From: Microtetraspora glauca
GTDB taxonomy: Bacteria > Actinomycetota > Actinomycetes > Streptomycetales > Streptomycetaceae
Reading direction: 5' to 3'
DNA length: 64,000 nucleotides
Assembly: GCA_000721275.1 (NCBI GenBank)
Contig: JOFO01000005.1
Location: 1 to 64,000 of the forward strand
Shown here: positions 42,629 through 51,508 of the stretch, piece by piece
Layout of the letters: every line of letters begins with the position of its first letter
How positions within the stretch are numbered: the first letter of the stretch is position 1
The notes under the pieces: generated by a model
Seen by the model: only the letters and a program-made list of their open reading frames with translations
Database searches by the model: none
What the model was told of the DNA's origin: nothing
Made by a program: the position numbers and the translations under genes

Positions 42629-45606
42629 CGCCCGTCCCCGTCCTCGCGCAGCCGCACCAGCTCCGCCAGTTCCGCGTCCGTCAGTTCGGTCAGTTCCGCC
42701 GGGGTGTCGCCCGACGTGCCGAGCACCGCGTCGGCCAGCTCGCGCTTGCGGTCGAGCATCGCCGCGATCCGGTCCTCGACGGTCCCCTCCGCGACGATCC
42801 GGTGCACCTGCACCGGCCGCGTCTGCCCGATCCGGTACGCCCGGTCGGTGGCCTGCGCCTCCACGGCCGGGTTCCACCAGCGGTCGTAGTGCACGACGTG
42901 CTCCGCCTGGGTCAGGTTGAGCCCGGTCCCCGCCGCCTTCAGCGACAGCAGGAACACCGGCACCTCGCCGTCCTGGAAGCGGGCGACCATCGCCTCCCGC
43001 TCCGCCACCGGGGTGCCGCCGTGCAGGAACTGCGTCCGCACGCCGCGCTCCGCCAGGTGCGCCTCCAGGAGCCTGCCCATCCCCACGTACTGGGTGAACA
43101 CCAGCGTGCTCGCCCCCTCGGCGAGGATCGTGTCGAGGAGTTCGTCGAGCAGCTCCAGCTTCCCCGAGCGGCCCGCGATCCGCGGACTCTCCTCCTTCAG
43201 GTACTGCGCCGGGTGGTTGCAGATCTGCTTCAGCGAGGTCAGCAGCTTCACCACGAGCCCGCGCCGCGCCATGCCCTCGGCCTCCGCGATGGCGACCAGG
43301 TTCTCCCGCACCACCGCCTCGTACAGGCCCGCCTGTTCCGGCGTCAGCGAGACGGCCCGGTCGGTCTCGGTCTTCGGCGGCAGCTCCGGCGCGATCCCCG
43401 GATCGGACTTCCGGCGGCGCAGCAGGAACGGCCGGACCAGCGCACCGAGCCGTTCCGCGGCGGCCGGGTCCGCACCGCCCTCGACGGCGGCGGCGTACCG
43501 GCGGCGGAACGCCCCGAGCCCGCCGAGCAGGCCCGGCGTCGTCCAGTCGAGGATGGCCCACAGCTCGGAGAGGTTGTTCTCCACCGGCGTGCCGGACAGC
43601 GCCACGCGCGCGCGTGCGCCGATCGTCCGCAGCCGGCGGGCCGTCGCCGAGTACGGGTTCTTCACGTGCTGGGCCTCGTCCGCCACGAGCAGCCCCCACG
43701 GCCGGGCGGCGAGCCGTTCGGCGTCGAGCCGCATCGTGCCGTACGTGGTGAGGACGACGTCCCCGTCCGCGAGCCCGTCGAGGTCGCGCGCGGTGCCGTG
43801 GAAGCGGCGCACGCGCGTGCCGGGCGCGAACCGCTCGAACTCCCGCTGCCAGTTGCCCATCAGCGAGGTCGGGCAGACCACGAGGGTCGGGTCCGCGGTG
43901 GCGGCCTCGCCCTGCCGGTGCAGATGGAGCGCGATCAGCGTGATGGTCTTGCCCAGGCCCATGTCGTCGGCGAGGCAGCCGCCGAGACCGAGCGAGGTCA
44001 TCCGGTGCAGCCAGTTCAGCCCGCGCAGCTGGTAGTCGCGGAGGGTGGCGGCCAGCGCGGCGGGCTGCGGAACCTCACGGACGCCGCCCTCGGGGTCCGC
44101 GAGCCGGGCCCGCAGCCGCTCCAGCGCGCCCGTCGCGACGACATCGACCCGGCGGCCGTCGACCTCCGTGCTGCCGGTGAGGACGGCGGCGAGCGCGTCG
44201 ACCGGGGACAGCTTGCGGTCCTGCTGCTCCCGGGCCCGCAGCACCTCCGCCGGATCGACCAGGACCCACCGGTCGCGCAGCCGGACGAGTGGCCGTCCGG
44301 CCTCGGCGAGCCGGTCCAGCTCCGCCCGCGTCAGCTCCTGGTCGCCGACCGAGAAACGCCAGTTGAAGGCGAGCAGCGCGTCGGCGGACAGGAACGACGG
44401 CAGACCGCCCCCGCCCGCGCCGTCCGCGGCCCCCTCGCCACCGCCGTACGCGGCCTCCCCGGCCGGCCCGTCACCGACGCCCGCCCCGGACACCGGCTCA
44501 GCCGGCTCCACCGGCCCGATCACCGCCTGCGCGGTCAGCCGGTCCGCCAGCTCACGCGGCCAGTGCACCTGCATGCCGGTCGCGGCGAGCGCGCGGGACG
44601 CCGGCCCCAGCAGCTCGACGACCTCCTCGTCGGCCAGCTCCATCGCGTCCGGCACCGCCGCCGTCAGCAGCGGCGCGAGCGCCGGCCACGCGCGGGCGGC
44701 CCGCCGCAGCGCGAGCAGCGCGTCCATCCGGGCGCGCGGCCCCAGCGCCGCCGCCGGCCCCGCGCCCGCCCAGGCGTCGGCCGCGTCCACGACCACCGCC
44801 GGATCGGCGGCGGAGTGCAGCTGCAGCACGGCACGGAAACCCGGCGCCTCCGCCGGTCCGGCCGAGGCGCCCGGCCCGGACAGCTCCAGCCGCAGCGACA
44901 GCCGGACCCCCGCGTCGTGACCGGCCGCCAGATCCGCGGCCCACGCGCGCTGTTCGGGCACCGACTGCGGCTCCTCGGCGGCGAACGCCGCCCCGCCGGC
45001 GGCCAGTTCCGCCGCCGGGGTACGGGGGAGGGCGTCGGCGACGGCGTCCAGGAAGGCGCGCAGCAGCGCCTCCGGTTCGGGCAGCAGCCAGTCCTCGGGC
45101 TCGTCCGGATCCCCCACCGGACCCAGCGGCACGGCGTGCGCGGTCGGCGGCATCGACGCGGCGAGCGTCCGCACCCGGTCCAGCTCCTCCGGCCCCAACG
45201 GGCCCGCCCGCCAGGCGTCGTGACCCGCCGCCGTCACCCCCGGCAGCAGCAGACCGCGCGCCGTGAGGTCCAGGGCGAGCAGGGCCGCCCCGCCCCAGAA
45301 GGAGGCCGCCGCACCGGCGTCCCCGGCGAGCCGGGCGCGGGCGAGCAGCGGCAGCGCGTCCCGTACCGGAAGGAACACCGCGGGCACGGGCACCGGCTGG
45401 AGGTCCGCGCCGTCCACCACCGTGATCTCGCCCGGCACCGCCCCCGGCGGGACGGCGAGCGGGTCGCCGTCGGGCGACCAGAGGGCGATCCGGCCCGCCC
45501 GGGGCGGATCGGCGGGGAGGAACACGGCGGCCGGCACGGCGGGGCCGGAGCGCGGATCGGAGGGTTCGGGAACGGAGCCAGAGGACCGGAACGACGACGT
45601 CAACAC
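42625..45606 (-). CDS. SNF2-family DEAD/DEAH helicase
   Basis: This roughly 990-residue Swi2/Snf2 ATPase carries an N-terminal accessory region of about 520 residues followed by the motor. Walker A is 'DMGLGKT' (about 548-554), motif II is 'DEAQ' (about 643-646), motif III is 'LSGTPVENNLSELWAILD', motif V is 'SLKAAGTGLNLTQAEHVVHYDRWWNP', and motif VI is 'QATDRAYRIGQ'. Such enzymes remodel or translocate on double-stranded DNA; bacterial members are linked to RNA polymerase recycling or DNA repair. The start is uncertain: I use the GTG at 45606, and other GTGs lie just upstream. The SWIM protein gene follows with a 4-bp overlap. The desaturase gene is divergent, 275 bp away. Confidence 0.92.
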   Translation of the reverse strand: MLTSSFRSSGSVPEPSDPRSGPAVPAAVFLPADPPRAGRIALWSPDGDPLAVPPGAVPGEITVVDGADLQPVPVPAVFLPVRDALPLLARARLAGDAGAAASFWGGAALLALDLTARGLLLPGVTAAGHDAWRAGPLGPEELDRVRTLAASMPPTAHAVPLGPVGDPDEPEDWLLPEPEALLRAFLDAVADALPRTPAAELAAGGAAFAAEEPQSVPEQRAWAADLAAGHDAGVRLSLRLELSGPGASAGPAEAPGFRAVLQLHSAADPAVVVDAADAWAGAGPAAALGPRARMDALLALRRAARAWPALAPLLTAAVPDAMELADEEVVELLGPASRALAATGMQVHWPRELADRLTAQAVIGPVEPAEPVSGAGVGDGPAGEAAYGGGEGAADGAGGGGLPSFLSADALLAFNWRFSVGDQELTRAELDRLAEAGRPLVRLRDRWVLVDPAEVLRAREQQDRKLSPVDALAAVLTGSTEVDGRRVDVVATGALERLRARLADPEGGVREVPQPAALAATLRDYQLRGLNWLHRMTSLGLGGCLADDMGLGKTITLIALHLHRQGEAATADPTLVVCPTSLMGNWQREFERFAPGTRVRRFHGTARDLDGLADGDVVLTTYGTMRLDAERLAARPWGLLVADEAQHVKNPYSATARRLRTIGARARVALSGTPVENNLSELWAILDWTTPGLLGGLGAFRRRYAAAVEGGADPAAAERLGALVRPFLLRRRKSDPGIAPELPPKTETDRAVSLTPEQAGLYEAVVRENLVAIAEAEGMARRGLVVKLLTSLKQICNHPAQYLKEESPRIAGRSGKLELLDELLDTILAEGASTLVFTQYVGMGRLLEAHLAERGVRTQFLHGGTPVAEREAMVARFQDGEVPVFLLSLKAAGTGLNLTQAEHVVHYDRWWNPAVEAQATDRAYRIGQTRPVQVHRIVAEGTVEDRIAAMLDRKRELADAVLGTSGDTPAELTELTDAELAELVRLREDGDGR

Positions 45607-45881
45607 ATTCCCCACATACGACTGCCGGTGAGCGCGAGCGGCCGACCCTACCTCAACCACCCCGCCGGCCACGCACATCCGTGCGTGACGCCCGACACAT
45701 GTGCACCGCGCGCGGACCGGGGGTGGGGAACACCCCACCCCCGGTCCCCGGCCCGCCCCCGCCCCCGGCCGGGTGGTGACGCCATGGTTCCGGACCGTCA
45801 CCGGTTCCTACGGTGGAGACCGCCGCCGCCCCTCGGCGCGGACGGCAGCAGCCCCCTCCTCACAGAAGCCGGAGCCCCTCC

Positions 45882-46970
45882 ATGCCCCAGGCCGTCGCCA
45901 CCGCGCCCGCACCGGCGCCCCCCGCCCCCGCGCGGCGCGGCAGCGAGTTCGCCCCGCTCCTGCGCACCGTGAGGGAACAGGGCCTGCTCGACCACCGCCC
46001 CGGCTGGTACGCCGGGGACATCGCCCTCACCCTGCTCGGCTTCGCCGCCGTCGCCGCCGGCCTCTTCCTGGCCGGACCGAGCTGGTGGTGCGTCCTTCTC
46101 GCCGTGCCCCTCGCGGTGCTCTCCGCCCGGGCCGCCTTCGTCGCCCACGACGCCGGACACGCCCAGATCACCGCGGACCGCCGGGCCGGGCGCGCCGTCC
46201 AGCTCGTCCACGCCAACCTGCTGCTCGGCATGAGCCGCGAGTGGTGGAACGACAAGCACAACCGGCACCACGCCCACCCCAACCACCTCGACAAGGACCC
46301 GGACGTCGCCGCCGACGTCCTCGTCTTCGCCGAGCACCAGACCGCCGGCCGCACCGGGCTGCGCGGCTTCCTCACCCGCCACCAGGCCCTGCTCTTCTTC
46401 CCGCTGACCACCCTGGAGGGCCTCGCGCTCAAGCTGTACGGCGTCCAGGCCCTGCTCGCGAAGGACGGCCCCTACCGCACCCGGCGCGAACGCCTGACCG
46501 AAGGCGCCCTGCTGCTCCTCCACTTCGCCGGGTACGCCGCCCTGCTCCTCACCGCCCTGACCCCCGCCCAGGCGCTGGTCTTCGCGCTCGTCCACCAGAT
46601 GCTGCTCGGCGTCCACCTCGGCCTGGCCTTCGCCCCCAACCACAAGGGCATGGACCGGCCCGACCAGCACGAGGACGGCGACAGCTGGGGCCATCTGCGC
46701 CGCCAGGTGCTGACCTCCCGCAACATCCGGGGCGGCGCCCTCACCGACTGGTTCCTCGGCGGCCTCAACTACCAGGTGGAGCACCACCTCTTCCCGTCCA
46801 TGCCCCGCCCGCACCTGCGCCTGGCCCAGCCCGCCGTGCGCGCGCACTGCCGCGCCCTGGGCGTCCCGTACACCGAGACCGGTTTCGTCGACTCGTACCG
46901 GCAGGCGCTCGGCCACCTCCACGACGTGGGCGCCCCCCTCCGCGAGGAGCACGCGGGACGCCCGGAGTAG
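45882..46970 (+). CDS. Membrane fatty acid desaturase
   Basis: This 362-residue integral membrane di-iron desaturase has the three histidine boxes: 'HDAGHAQ', 'HNRHHAHPN' and 'QVEHHLFP'. Pairs of hydrophobic helices lie between them (about 40-80 and 200-240). It should insert a double bond into membrane acyl chains, using ferredoxin or a similar donor. The box sequences resemble front-end or linoleoyl-type actinobacterial desaturases; the position of the bond is not predictable. The ATG at 45882 has GGAG seven bases upstream; the open frame back to 45813 lacks one. It is monocistronic and divergent from the SNF2 helicase gene. Confidence 0.93.
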   Translation: MPQAVATAPAPAPPAPARRGSEFAPLLRTVREQGLLDHRPGWYAGDIALTLLGFAAVAAGLFLAGPSWWCVLLAVPLAVLSARAAFVAHDAGHAQITADRRAGRAVQLVHANLLLGMSREWWNDKHNRHHAHPNHLDKDPDVAADVLVFAEHQTAGRTGLRGFLTRHQALLFFPLTTLEGLALKLYGVQALLAKDGPYRTRRERLTEGALLLLHFAGYAALLLTALTPAQALVFALVHQMLLGVHLGLAFAPNHKGMDRPDQHEDGDSWGHLRRQVLTSRNIRGGALTDWFLGGLNYQVEHHLFPSMPRPHLRLAQPAVRAHCRALGVPYTETGFVDSYRQALGHLHDVGAPLREEHAGRPE

Positions 46971-47012
46971 GGTCGAACGCGAGCGTGTCCGAGGCCCCGC
47001 CGCGGCTCCGCG

Positions 47013-47837
47013 TCAGGAGGGGCGTACGGCCAGCGCCTCCAGTCCTTCGAGGAGCGCGGGGAGCCGGGGGCCCCGGGCCACCGGCAGCACCTCGCGCGGG
47101 TAGGCGTCGAGGAGCACGAAGGCCATGTCGTCGGTGCGGGCCACGAGCGACCAGCCGGGGCCGTCGGCGCGGAGCATCCGCGCGCCCTCCCCGGCGAAGC
47201 CGGACCGCACCCGGCCGGCCGGCGGCGGCTGGTCGAGGTAGCCGCGCAGCTCGTCCAGGACCCGGCGGACCTGCGCGTACGGGCCGGAGGCCGGGTCCTG
47301 GACGGACTCGGGGTCCGCCGCGGGCCCGGCCGCCGGCGCGGGATCCGGCCCCGGCTCGACCTGGCCGCGCCACTCGTGCCACTGCCGGGCCACCTCGTCG
47401 GCGCCGAGCCGCCGCTGCGCGGGACCCCAGGCGTCCCCGGCGGGCGGGACGAGCGGCGCGGGGTCGCCCTCCTCGGGCGCGGGGTCGTGCGGGTCGGGGA
47501 GACCGGGGGCCTGTGTGGCGACGGCGAGCGGCCAGCCGGGCAGCCCGGTCACGACCGACCTCTCGTCGGGGGACAGGTCGTAGGCCATCCCGCAGTCCCA
47601 GGAGGCGATGGCGACCGCGACCAGCGACACGTCGTCGATGACGACGGTCCAGCGGGCGCCGAGCCCGTCCTGGCCGAGCAGGAGCCCGTACCCCGCGTCG
47701 TAGGGCGCGAGGCCGAGGGCGGCGCAGGCGGCCGGGTAGTCGTCGCCGAGCACGCTCGGGAACTGCGCCGGCGTGAGCAGGCACGCGGTCAGCACGTACA
47801 GCGCGTCCTCGCCCGCCGCCGGTTCCGTCTCCGCCAC
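47013..47837 (-). CDS. Protein of unknown function
   Basis: This 274-residue protein starts at a GTG (47837) behind GAGGAGGG. The N-terminal domain ('LYVLTACLLTPAQFPSVLGDDYPAACAALGLAPYDAGYGLLLG') and the C-terminal domain ('GPGWSLVARTDDMAFVLLDAYPREVLPVARGPRLPALLEGLEAL') are joined by a Pro/Ala-rich charged linker (about residues 110-190). The C-terminal part looks like a small alpha/beta recognition fold. There is no signal peptide or membrane helix. I do not recognise the family. It lies between the desaturase gene (convergent) and another small unknown gene on its own strand. Confidence 0.72.
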   Translation of the reverse strand: MAETEPAAGEDALYVLTACLLTPAQFPSVLGDDYPAACAALGLAPYDAGYGLLLGQDGLGARWTVVIDDVSLVAVAIASWDCGMAYDLSPDERSVVTGLPGWPLAVATQAPGLPDPHDPAPEEGDPAPLVPPAGDAWGPAQRRLGADEVARQWHEWRGQVEPGPDPAPAAGPAADPESVQDPASGPYAQVRRVLDELRGYLDQPPPAGRVRSGFAGEGARMLRADGPGWSLVARTDDMAFVLLDAYPREVLPVARGPRLPALLEGLEALAVRPS

Positions 47838-47935
47838 GGCACCCTCCTCGTCTCGCCGCCCATCCGATCGTCGGCGCACCTTAACCAGTGAGTAACCCGC
47901 GCGTCGAGGGTCCCCGGAGGGCGGGGCGGTGTGAC

Positions 47936-48250
47936 TCAGCGCTCCTTGACCCCGAGCAGCGAGCGGGCGACGCTCTCGGGCGTCTCGCCGCGTTCCCGGG
48001 CGAGCGTGAGCACCGCGCGGCAGGCGAGCTCGTTGATGCCGAAGGTGAGCTGGCCGGGGGAGACCCAGGTGACGGCCTCGTCGATGCGGTCCTGGTCGTC
48101 CTCGGCGCAGGCGGCCACGTAGACCGCCGCTGCCTCGAAGAGGTTGCGGCCCTGGCGCCCGGGGCGGGCCGGGCGGGGGGCGTCCCCGCTCCCGGACGCG
48201 CGTCGGGCGGAGGGGAGGAGCCTGCGCATGCGTTCCGCTATCCGTGCCAC
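47936..48250 (-). CDS. Small helical protein of unknown function
   Basis: This 104-residue protein uses the GTG at 48250, which has an AAAGGCGG site upstream; the frame extends to 48292 but would run into the metalloprotease terminator hairpin. It has a basic first 35 residues ('RMRRLLPSARRA') and a helical second half ('FEAAAVYVAACAEDDQDRIDEAVTWVSPGQLTFGINELACRAVLTLARERGETPESVARSLLG'), which looks like a small helical repeat domain. No function can be assigned. Confidence 0.65.
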   Translation of the reverse strand: MARIAERMRRLLPSARRASGSGDAPRPARPGRQGRNLFEAAAVYVAACAEDDQDRIDEAVTWVSPGQLTFGINELACRAVLTLARERGETPESVARSLLGVKER

Positions 48251-48278
48251 GGCCGACCGCCTTTCCCGGGCACGGCTG

Positions 48279-48313
48279 CCCGGCACTTCCACGGTAGACA
48301 GGGAAGTGCCGGG
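48279..48313 (-). terminator. Terminator after metalloprotease gene
   Basis: Perfect 12-bp arms CCCGGCACTTCC (48279-48290) and GGAAGTGCCGGG (48302-48313) lie 31 bp beyond the metalloprotease stop codon. Confidence 0.7.
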
Positions 48314-48343
48314 GCAGAAGGGGGCGTGGGGAGCCCGCCCCGG

Positions 48344-50548
48344 CTAGCGGCGGGCGCGGACCGGGGTGCCGGCGGCGGGCGCGGGGCCCGCGTCGGCGCC
48401 GTACCCGGGGTCGGCGTCCGGGTGGCCGGCGGCGCGGCCGAAGACGGCGGTCAGGGTGTGACCGGTCTCCTCGAAGGTGACGGCGGTCTCGCCCCTGGCG
48501 TCCTCCTCGTCGCCGCCGTACGGCTCGCCGTCGAGCAGCCAGTCGGTGAAGACGTAGCCGGGCGCGGGCACGGCGGTCGCGGTGACGGTGTCGCCGTCGG
48601 AGTACGGGCCGTCCTGCGAGAGTTCCACGCTGCCGTGGCCCCGCTGCTCGACGGTCAGCGCGTGGCGCCGCTCCTCGAAGACGGCGGTGAGCTCCATGTC
48701 GTCCTCGCCGACGACGAGGGCGAGGCTGTCGTCGTCGCCGGCGTGCGAGCCGTCGAGACGCCAGCCGGCGAAGTCCCAGCCGGGCGCGGGCACGGCCTCG
48801 TAGAGCAGTTCGGCGCCTTCCTGCTCGGCGCGCTTCGCGGGCCTCTTGGTCACGGTGCCCTTGCCGCTGGTGGAGGTGGTCACCTTGGACGCCGGCGCGG
48901 TGCCCTTCGTGAAGACGGCGACCAGGGTGTGGTCGCCGGACGGCACCCGGAAGCCGGAGGCGCCGCCCTTGGCGGCCTTGCCGTCGAGCTTCCAGCCGCT
49001 GAAGACGTACCCCTTCGCCGCCGTCGCCGTGTACGTCGACACGGTGCCCTGGGGGTACGGGCCGGGCATCGCGGCCTTCACGGTGCCGGCGCCCTTCGGG
49101 GTGACCGAGGTGGTCACGGCGCACAGCGCGTCGGACGACCTGGCCGCGCGGTAGGCGGCGACGGCCTTGCCGGTGGTGCTGAGCACGTCGGCGGTGTCGG
49201 CCGAGTCCGGCGAGTTCAGCGGGACCCCGAGGCGCTCGCCGCGGTAGGTCTGGTGCGGGTTGGCGAAGCGGTTGATGCGGGTGCAGACGCCCTTGGTGGC
49301 CTTGCGGCAGCTGGACTCGTACGCCATCACCGTCGACCAGTCGCCCTTGGCCGGGAAGTAGCCCGTGGCGCCGTTGTCGGGCTGGACCGGCTGGGTGACG
49401 CGGTCGTGGTCGGCGCTCATGTTGTGGCCGATCTCGTGGCCCATCGAGTAGTTGGTCACCGCGGCGCGGCCGACGACGCTGTAGCCCCACGGCGCGGTGG
49501 CGGGGCCGGGGTCCGGCGGCGTGTAGCCGAGTCCGCCGGCGCGCCGGCCGGCGGCGAGGACGGACACGACGTCGGCCCCGTACCGGTCGCGCTGCCCGGC
49601 GAGGGCGTCGGCGACGCCGTCGGTGGGCAGGGCGACCGCGCTCAGGAGGTTGTTGGTCACGCCGTCGAGGGAGGCCGGGACGGAGACCAGGGTGGTGCCG
49701 ACGAGCCGCAGCCGGACCTTGGTGCCGCTGGCCGCGAAGGCGTCGTTGCCGAGGGCGACGCCCTGGGCGGCGAGCGCCTTGATCTGGGCGTCGCCGCCGG
49801 CCTCCGCGCGGGCGCCGGGGGTGTAGCCGACCAGCACATCGACGAGGGCGTGACCGGCGCCGCCCTTGCAGGCGGCGGCCCGGGACGCGGGGGTGTCCCG
49901 GTGCGGCGCGGCGGCCGGCGGCGGTGTGAGGGCGCGCGGGGGCTCGTGGAGCGGCGGCTCGTCCTCGTCGGTCAGCGGGGTGCCCTGGGAGATGAGGACC
50001 CGGCCGGGGCCGACCGGCTGGATCGCGTACAGGTCGCCGCCGAGCATGAACGTTCCGCTCAGGATCTCGTTGCCGGGCGCCTTGTCGCAGCCGCCGTCGA
50101 GGGTGAGGACCACGTTCTGGTCGACCGCGCCGGCCACGCGCCCGTGCCAGATCAGGGTGGAACCGACGGTGGACCGGGTGGCCTCCACCGCCTGGACGAC
50201 GACGTCGCCGAAGAGCGGGAAGGTCACCTCGCGGCCGTGGCCGGTGCCGCAGACGGGGGCGAGGGCGGCGGGCAGGACCCGCGCGATCCGGCCCCGCACG
50301 AACTCGGCGCCGAAGGTCTCCCCGGCGTCGCCGCCCGCCTGTCCGGTGAGGGCCCGTCCCGCGCCCCTGTTGGTGACGCGGGCCCCGGTGTCGGCGCTGA
50401 ACGCCCCCGCCGCGACGGCGGCGCGCTCCGCGCGGGCGGCGGCCCCGGCCTCGTCGCCGGCGCCCGGCGGCGCGAACCCGGTGACGGTGGTGACGCTCAG
50501 GACCATCGCCCCGAGCGCCGCCCCGCCCGTCCATCTGTAGCGGGCCAT
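48344..50548 (-). CDS. Secreted metzincin zinc metalloprotease with C-terminal repeats
   Basis: This 734-residue protein has an N-terminal signal peptide (to about residue 36), a long pro-region and a reprolysin-like catalytic domain with the extended zinc site 'HEIGHNMSADH' (His371, Glu372, His375, His381). The nearby 'TVMAYESSC' supplies the Met-turn. Three tandem InlB-type repeats follow at about 480-690, seen as 'GYVFSGWKLDG', 'GWDFAGWRLDG' and 'GYVFTDWLLDG', and they may bind the cell surface or protein substrates. It is exported and probably activated by pro-peptide removal. The ATG at 50548 has AGGAGG four bases upstream. It is a single gene with its own terminator. Confidence 0.92.
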   Translation of the reverse strand: MARYRWTGGAALGAMVLSVTTVTGFAPPGAGDEAGAAARAERAAVAAGAFSADTGARVTNRGAGRALTGQAGGDAGETFGAEFVRGRIARVLPAALAPVCGTGHGREVTFPLFGDVVVQAVEATRSTVGSTLIWHGRVAGAVDQNVVLTLDGGCDKAPGNEILSGTFMLGGDLYAIQPVGPGRVLISQGTPLTDEDEPPLHEPPRALTPPPAAAPHRDTPASRAAACKGGAGHALVDVLVGYTPGARAEAGGDAQIKALAAQGVALGNDAFAASGTKVRLRLVGTTLVSVPASLDGVTNNLLSAVALPTDGVADALAGQRDRYGADVVSVLAAGRRAGGLGYTPPDPGPATAPWGYSVVGRAAVTNYSMGHEIGHNMSADHDRVTQPVQPDNGATGYFPAKGDWSTVMAYESSCRKATKGVCTRINRFANPHQTYRGERLGVPLNSPDSADTADVLSTTGKAVAAYRAARSSDALCAVTTSVTPKGAGTVKAAMPGPYPQGTVSTYTATAAKGYVFSGWKLDGKAAKGGASGFRVPSGDHTLVAVFTKGTAPASKVTTSTSGKGTVTKRPAKRAEQEGAELLYEAVPAPGWDFAGWRLDGSHAGDDDSLALVVGEDDMELTAVFEERRHALTVEQRGHGSVELSQDGPYSDGDTVTATAVPAPGYVFTDWLLDGEPYGGDEEDARGETAVTFEETGHTLTAVFGRAAGHPDADPGYGADAGPAPAAGTPVRARR

Positions 50549-50727
50549 CTCTCTCCTCCTGTTTCCCCGGGGCGGTCGCGTCGACGGCGGCTCGCCGGGT
50601 TCACCTGCTGAAACGAGAGGGAGCGTTCCGTGATCCGACGGTGTGATCACCTGATGACCCGGGGAATCACCCGGCCTGACGGGGTGTCGGGCACGGCGGT
50701 GCTCCGCATGGCCCCCCGGGCGGGATC

Positions 50728-51357
50728 TCAGGCGGAGGGGCGCGGTGCTGCGCTCTCCCGTACGGCCACGGCCAGGTAGCGGGCGTCCTCGTCCACGTAC
50801 GAGACGAGCCGCCAGCCGGCACCGGCGAGGACGGGCCGCAGCCGGGGTTCGGCGCGCAGGTCGTCGGGGGTGAGCCGGCGGCCGTGGCGGGCCGCGAGGG
50901 CGGCCCGCCCGATGGGGTGGAAGAGCGCGAGGCGGCCGCCCGGCCGTACCACGCGGGCGAGTTCGCGCAGGCCGCCGTCCGGGTCGGCCAGGTGCGAGAC
51001 GAGGCCGGCACCGAAGACCGCGTCGAGCGCGCCGTCCCGCAACGGCAGCCGGCCGACGTCGGCGAGCAGCAGGGCCCCGGCGCCCCCGGGACCGCGCCGC
51101 CCGGCCCGTACCGCCTCGGCCAGCATCTCCGGGGTGAGGTCGGCGCCGATGACCGTGCCCGACGGGCCGACGGCGGTACGCAGCGGCGGCAGCGCCCGGC
51201 CGGTGCCGCAGCCCGCGTCGAGCACGGCGTCGCCGGGGCGCAGTCCGAGCGCGGCGACCGCGGCGGCGTAGGCGGGACCGTCGTCCGGGAAGCGGCTGTC
51301 CCAGCCGGCCGCGCGAGTGGCGAAGAACGCTCGGACATCTGTGGGGTCATCGCTCAT
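50728..51357 (-). CDS. SAM-dependent methyltransferase
   Basis: This 209-residue class I methyltransferase has motif I 'VLDAGCGTGRALPPLRTAVG', then 'VIGADLTPEMLAEAV', 'ALLLADVGRLPLRDGALDAVFGAGLVSHL' and 'LARVVRPGGRLALFHPIGR'. It resembles the UbiE/small-molecule type; the substrate is unknown. The ATG at 51357 is chosen; the open frame to 51444 runs through a palindromic promoter-like region. It is divergent from the MHYT protein gene of the conservon 3 region and is followed by the metalloprotease gene after 179 bp. Confidence 0.88.
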   Translation of the reverse strand: MSDDPTDVRAFFATRAAGWDSRFPDDGPAYAAAVAALGLRPGDAVLDAGCGTGRALPPLRTAVGPSGTVIGADLTPEMLAEAVRAGRRGPGGAGALLLADVGRLPLRDGALDAVFGAGLVSHLADPDGGLRELARVVRPGGRLALFHPIGRAALAARHGRRLTPDDLRAEPRLRPVLAGAGWRLVSYVDEDARYLAVAVRESAAPRPSA

Positions 51358-51400
51358 CCGCCCATGATGGCCCACCCTGACGTGTGAACGTTCTGTGTGC

Positions 51401-51412
51401 ACGTTCGAACGT
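51401..51412. promoter_or_regulatory. Palindrome between divergent genes (ACGTTCGAACGT)
   Basis: A perfect 12-bp palindrome lies 44 bp from the methyltransferase start and 97 bp from the MHYT start. Nearby GAACGTTC and ATCGAAC pieces repeat part of it, so the region may hold several copies of one operator. The binding protein is unknown. Confidence 0.35.
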
Positions 51413-51508
51413 CGTCCGATCGAACCGGTACTTCTCTCCGTCATATTCCACCAGCTTTCGAAATGCGCCCCCGATGCGCCCCCTTGTGCGCACTAGCGTC
51501 CCCGAGCC

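Noticed and set aside
47013..50534. A 1173-codon open frame on the minus strand covering the metalloprotease region
   Set aside because: Its upper part is an out-of-frame shadow of the metalloprotease gene, with Arg/Pro/Gly-rich nonsense. Only the last 274 codons (47013-47837) look like a real protein.
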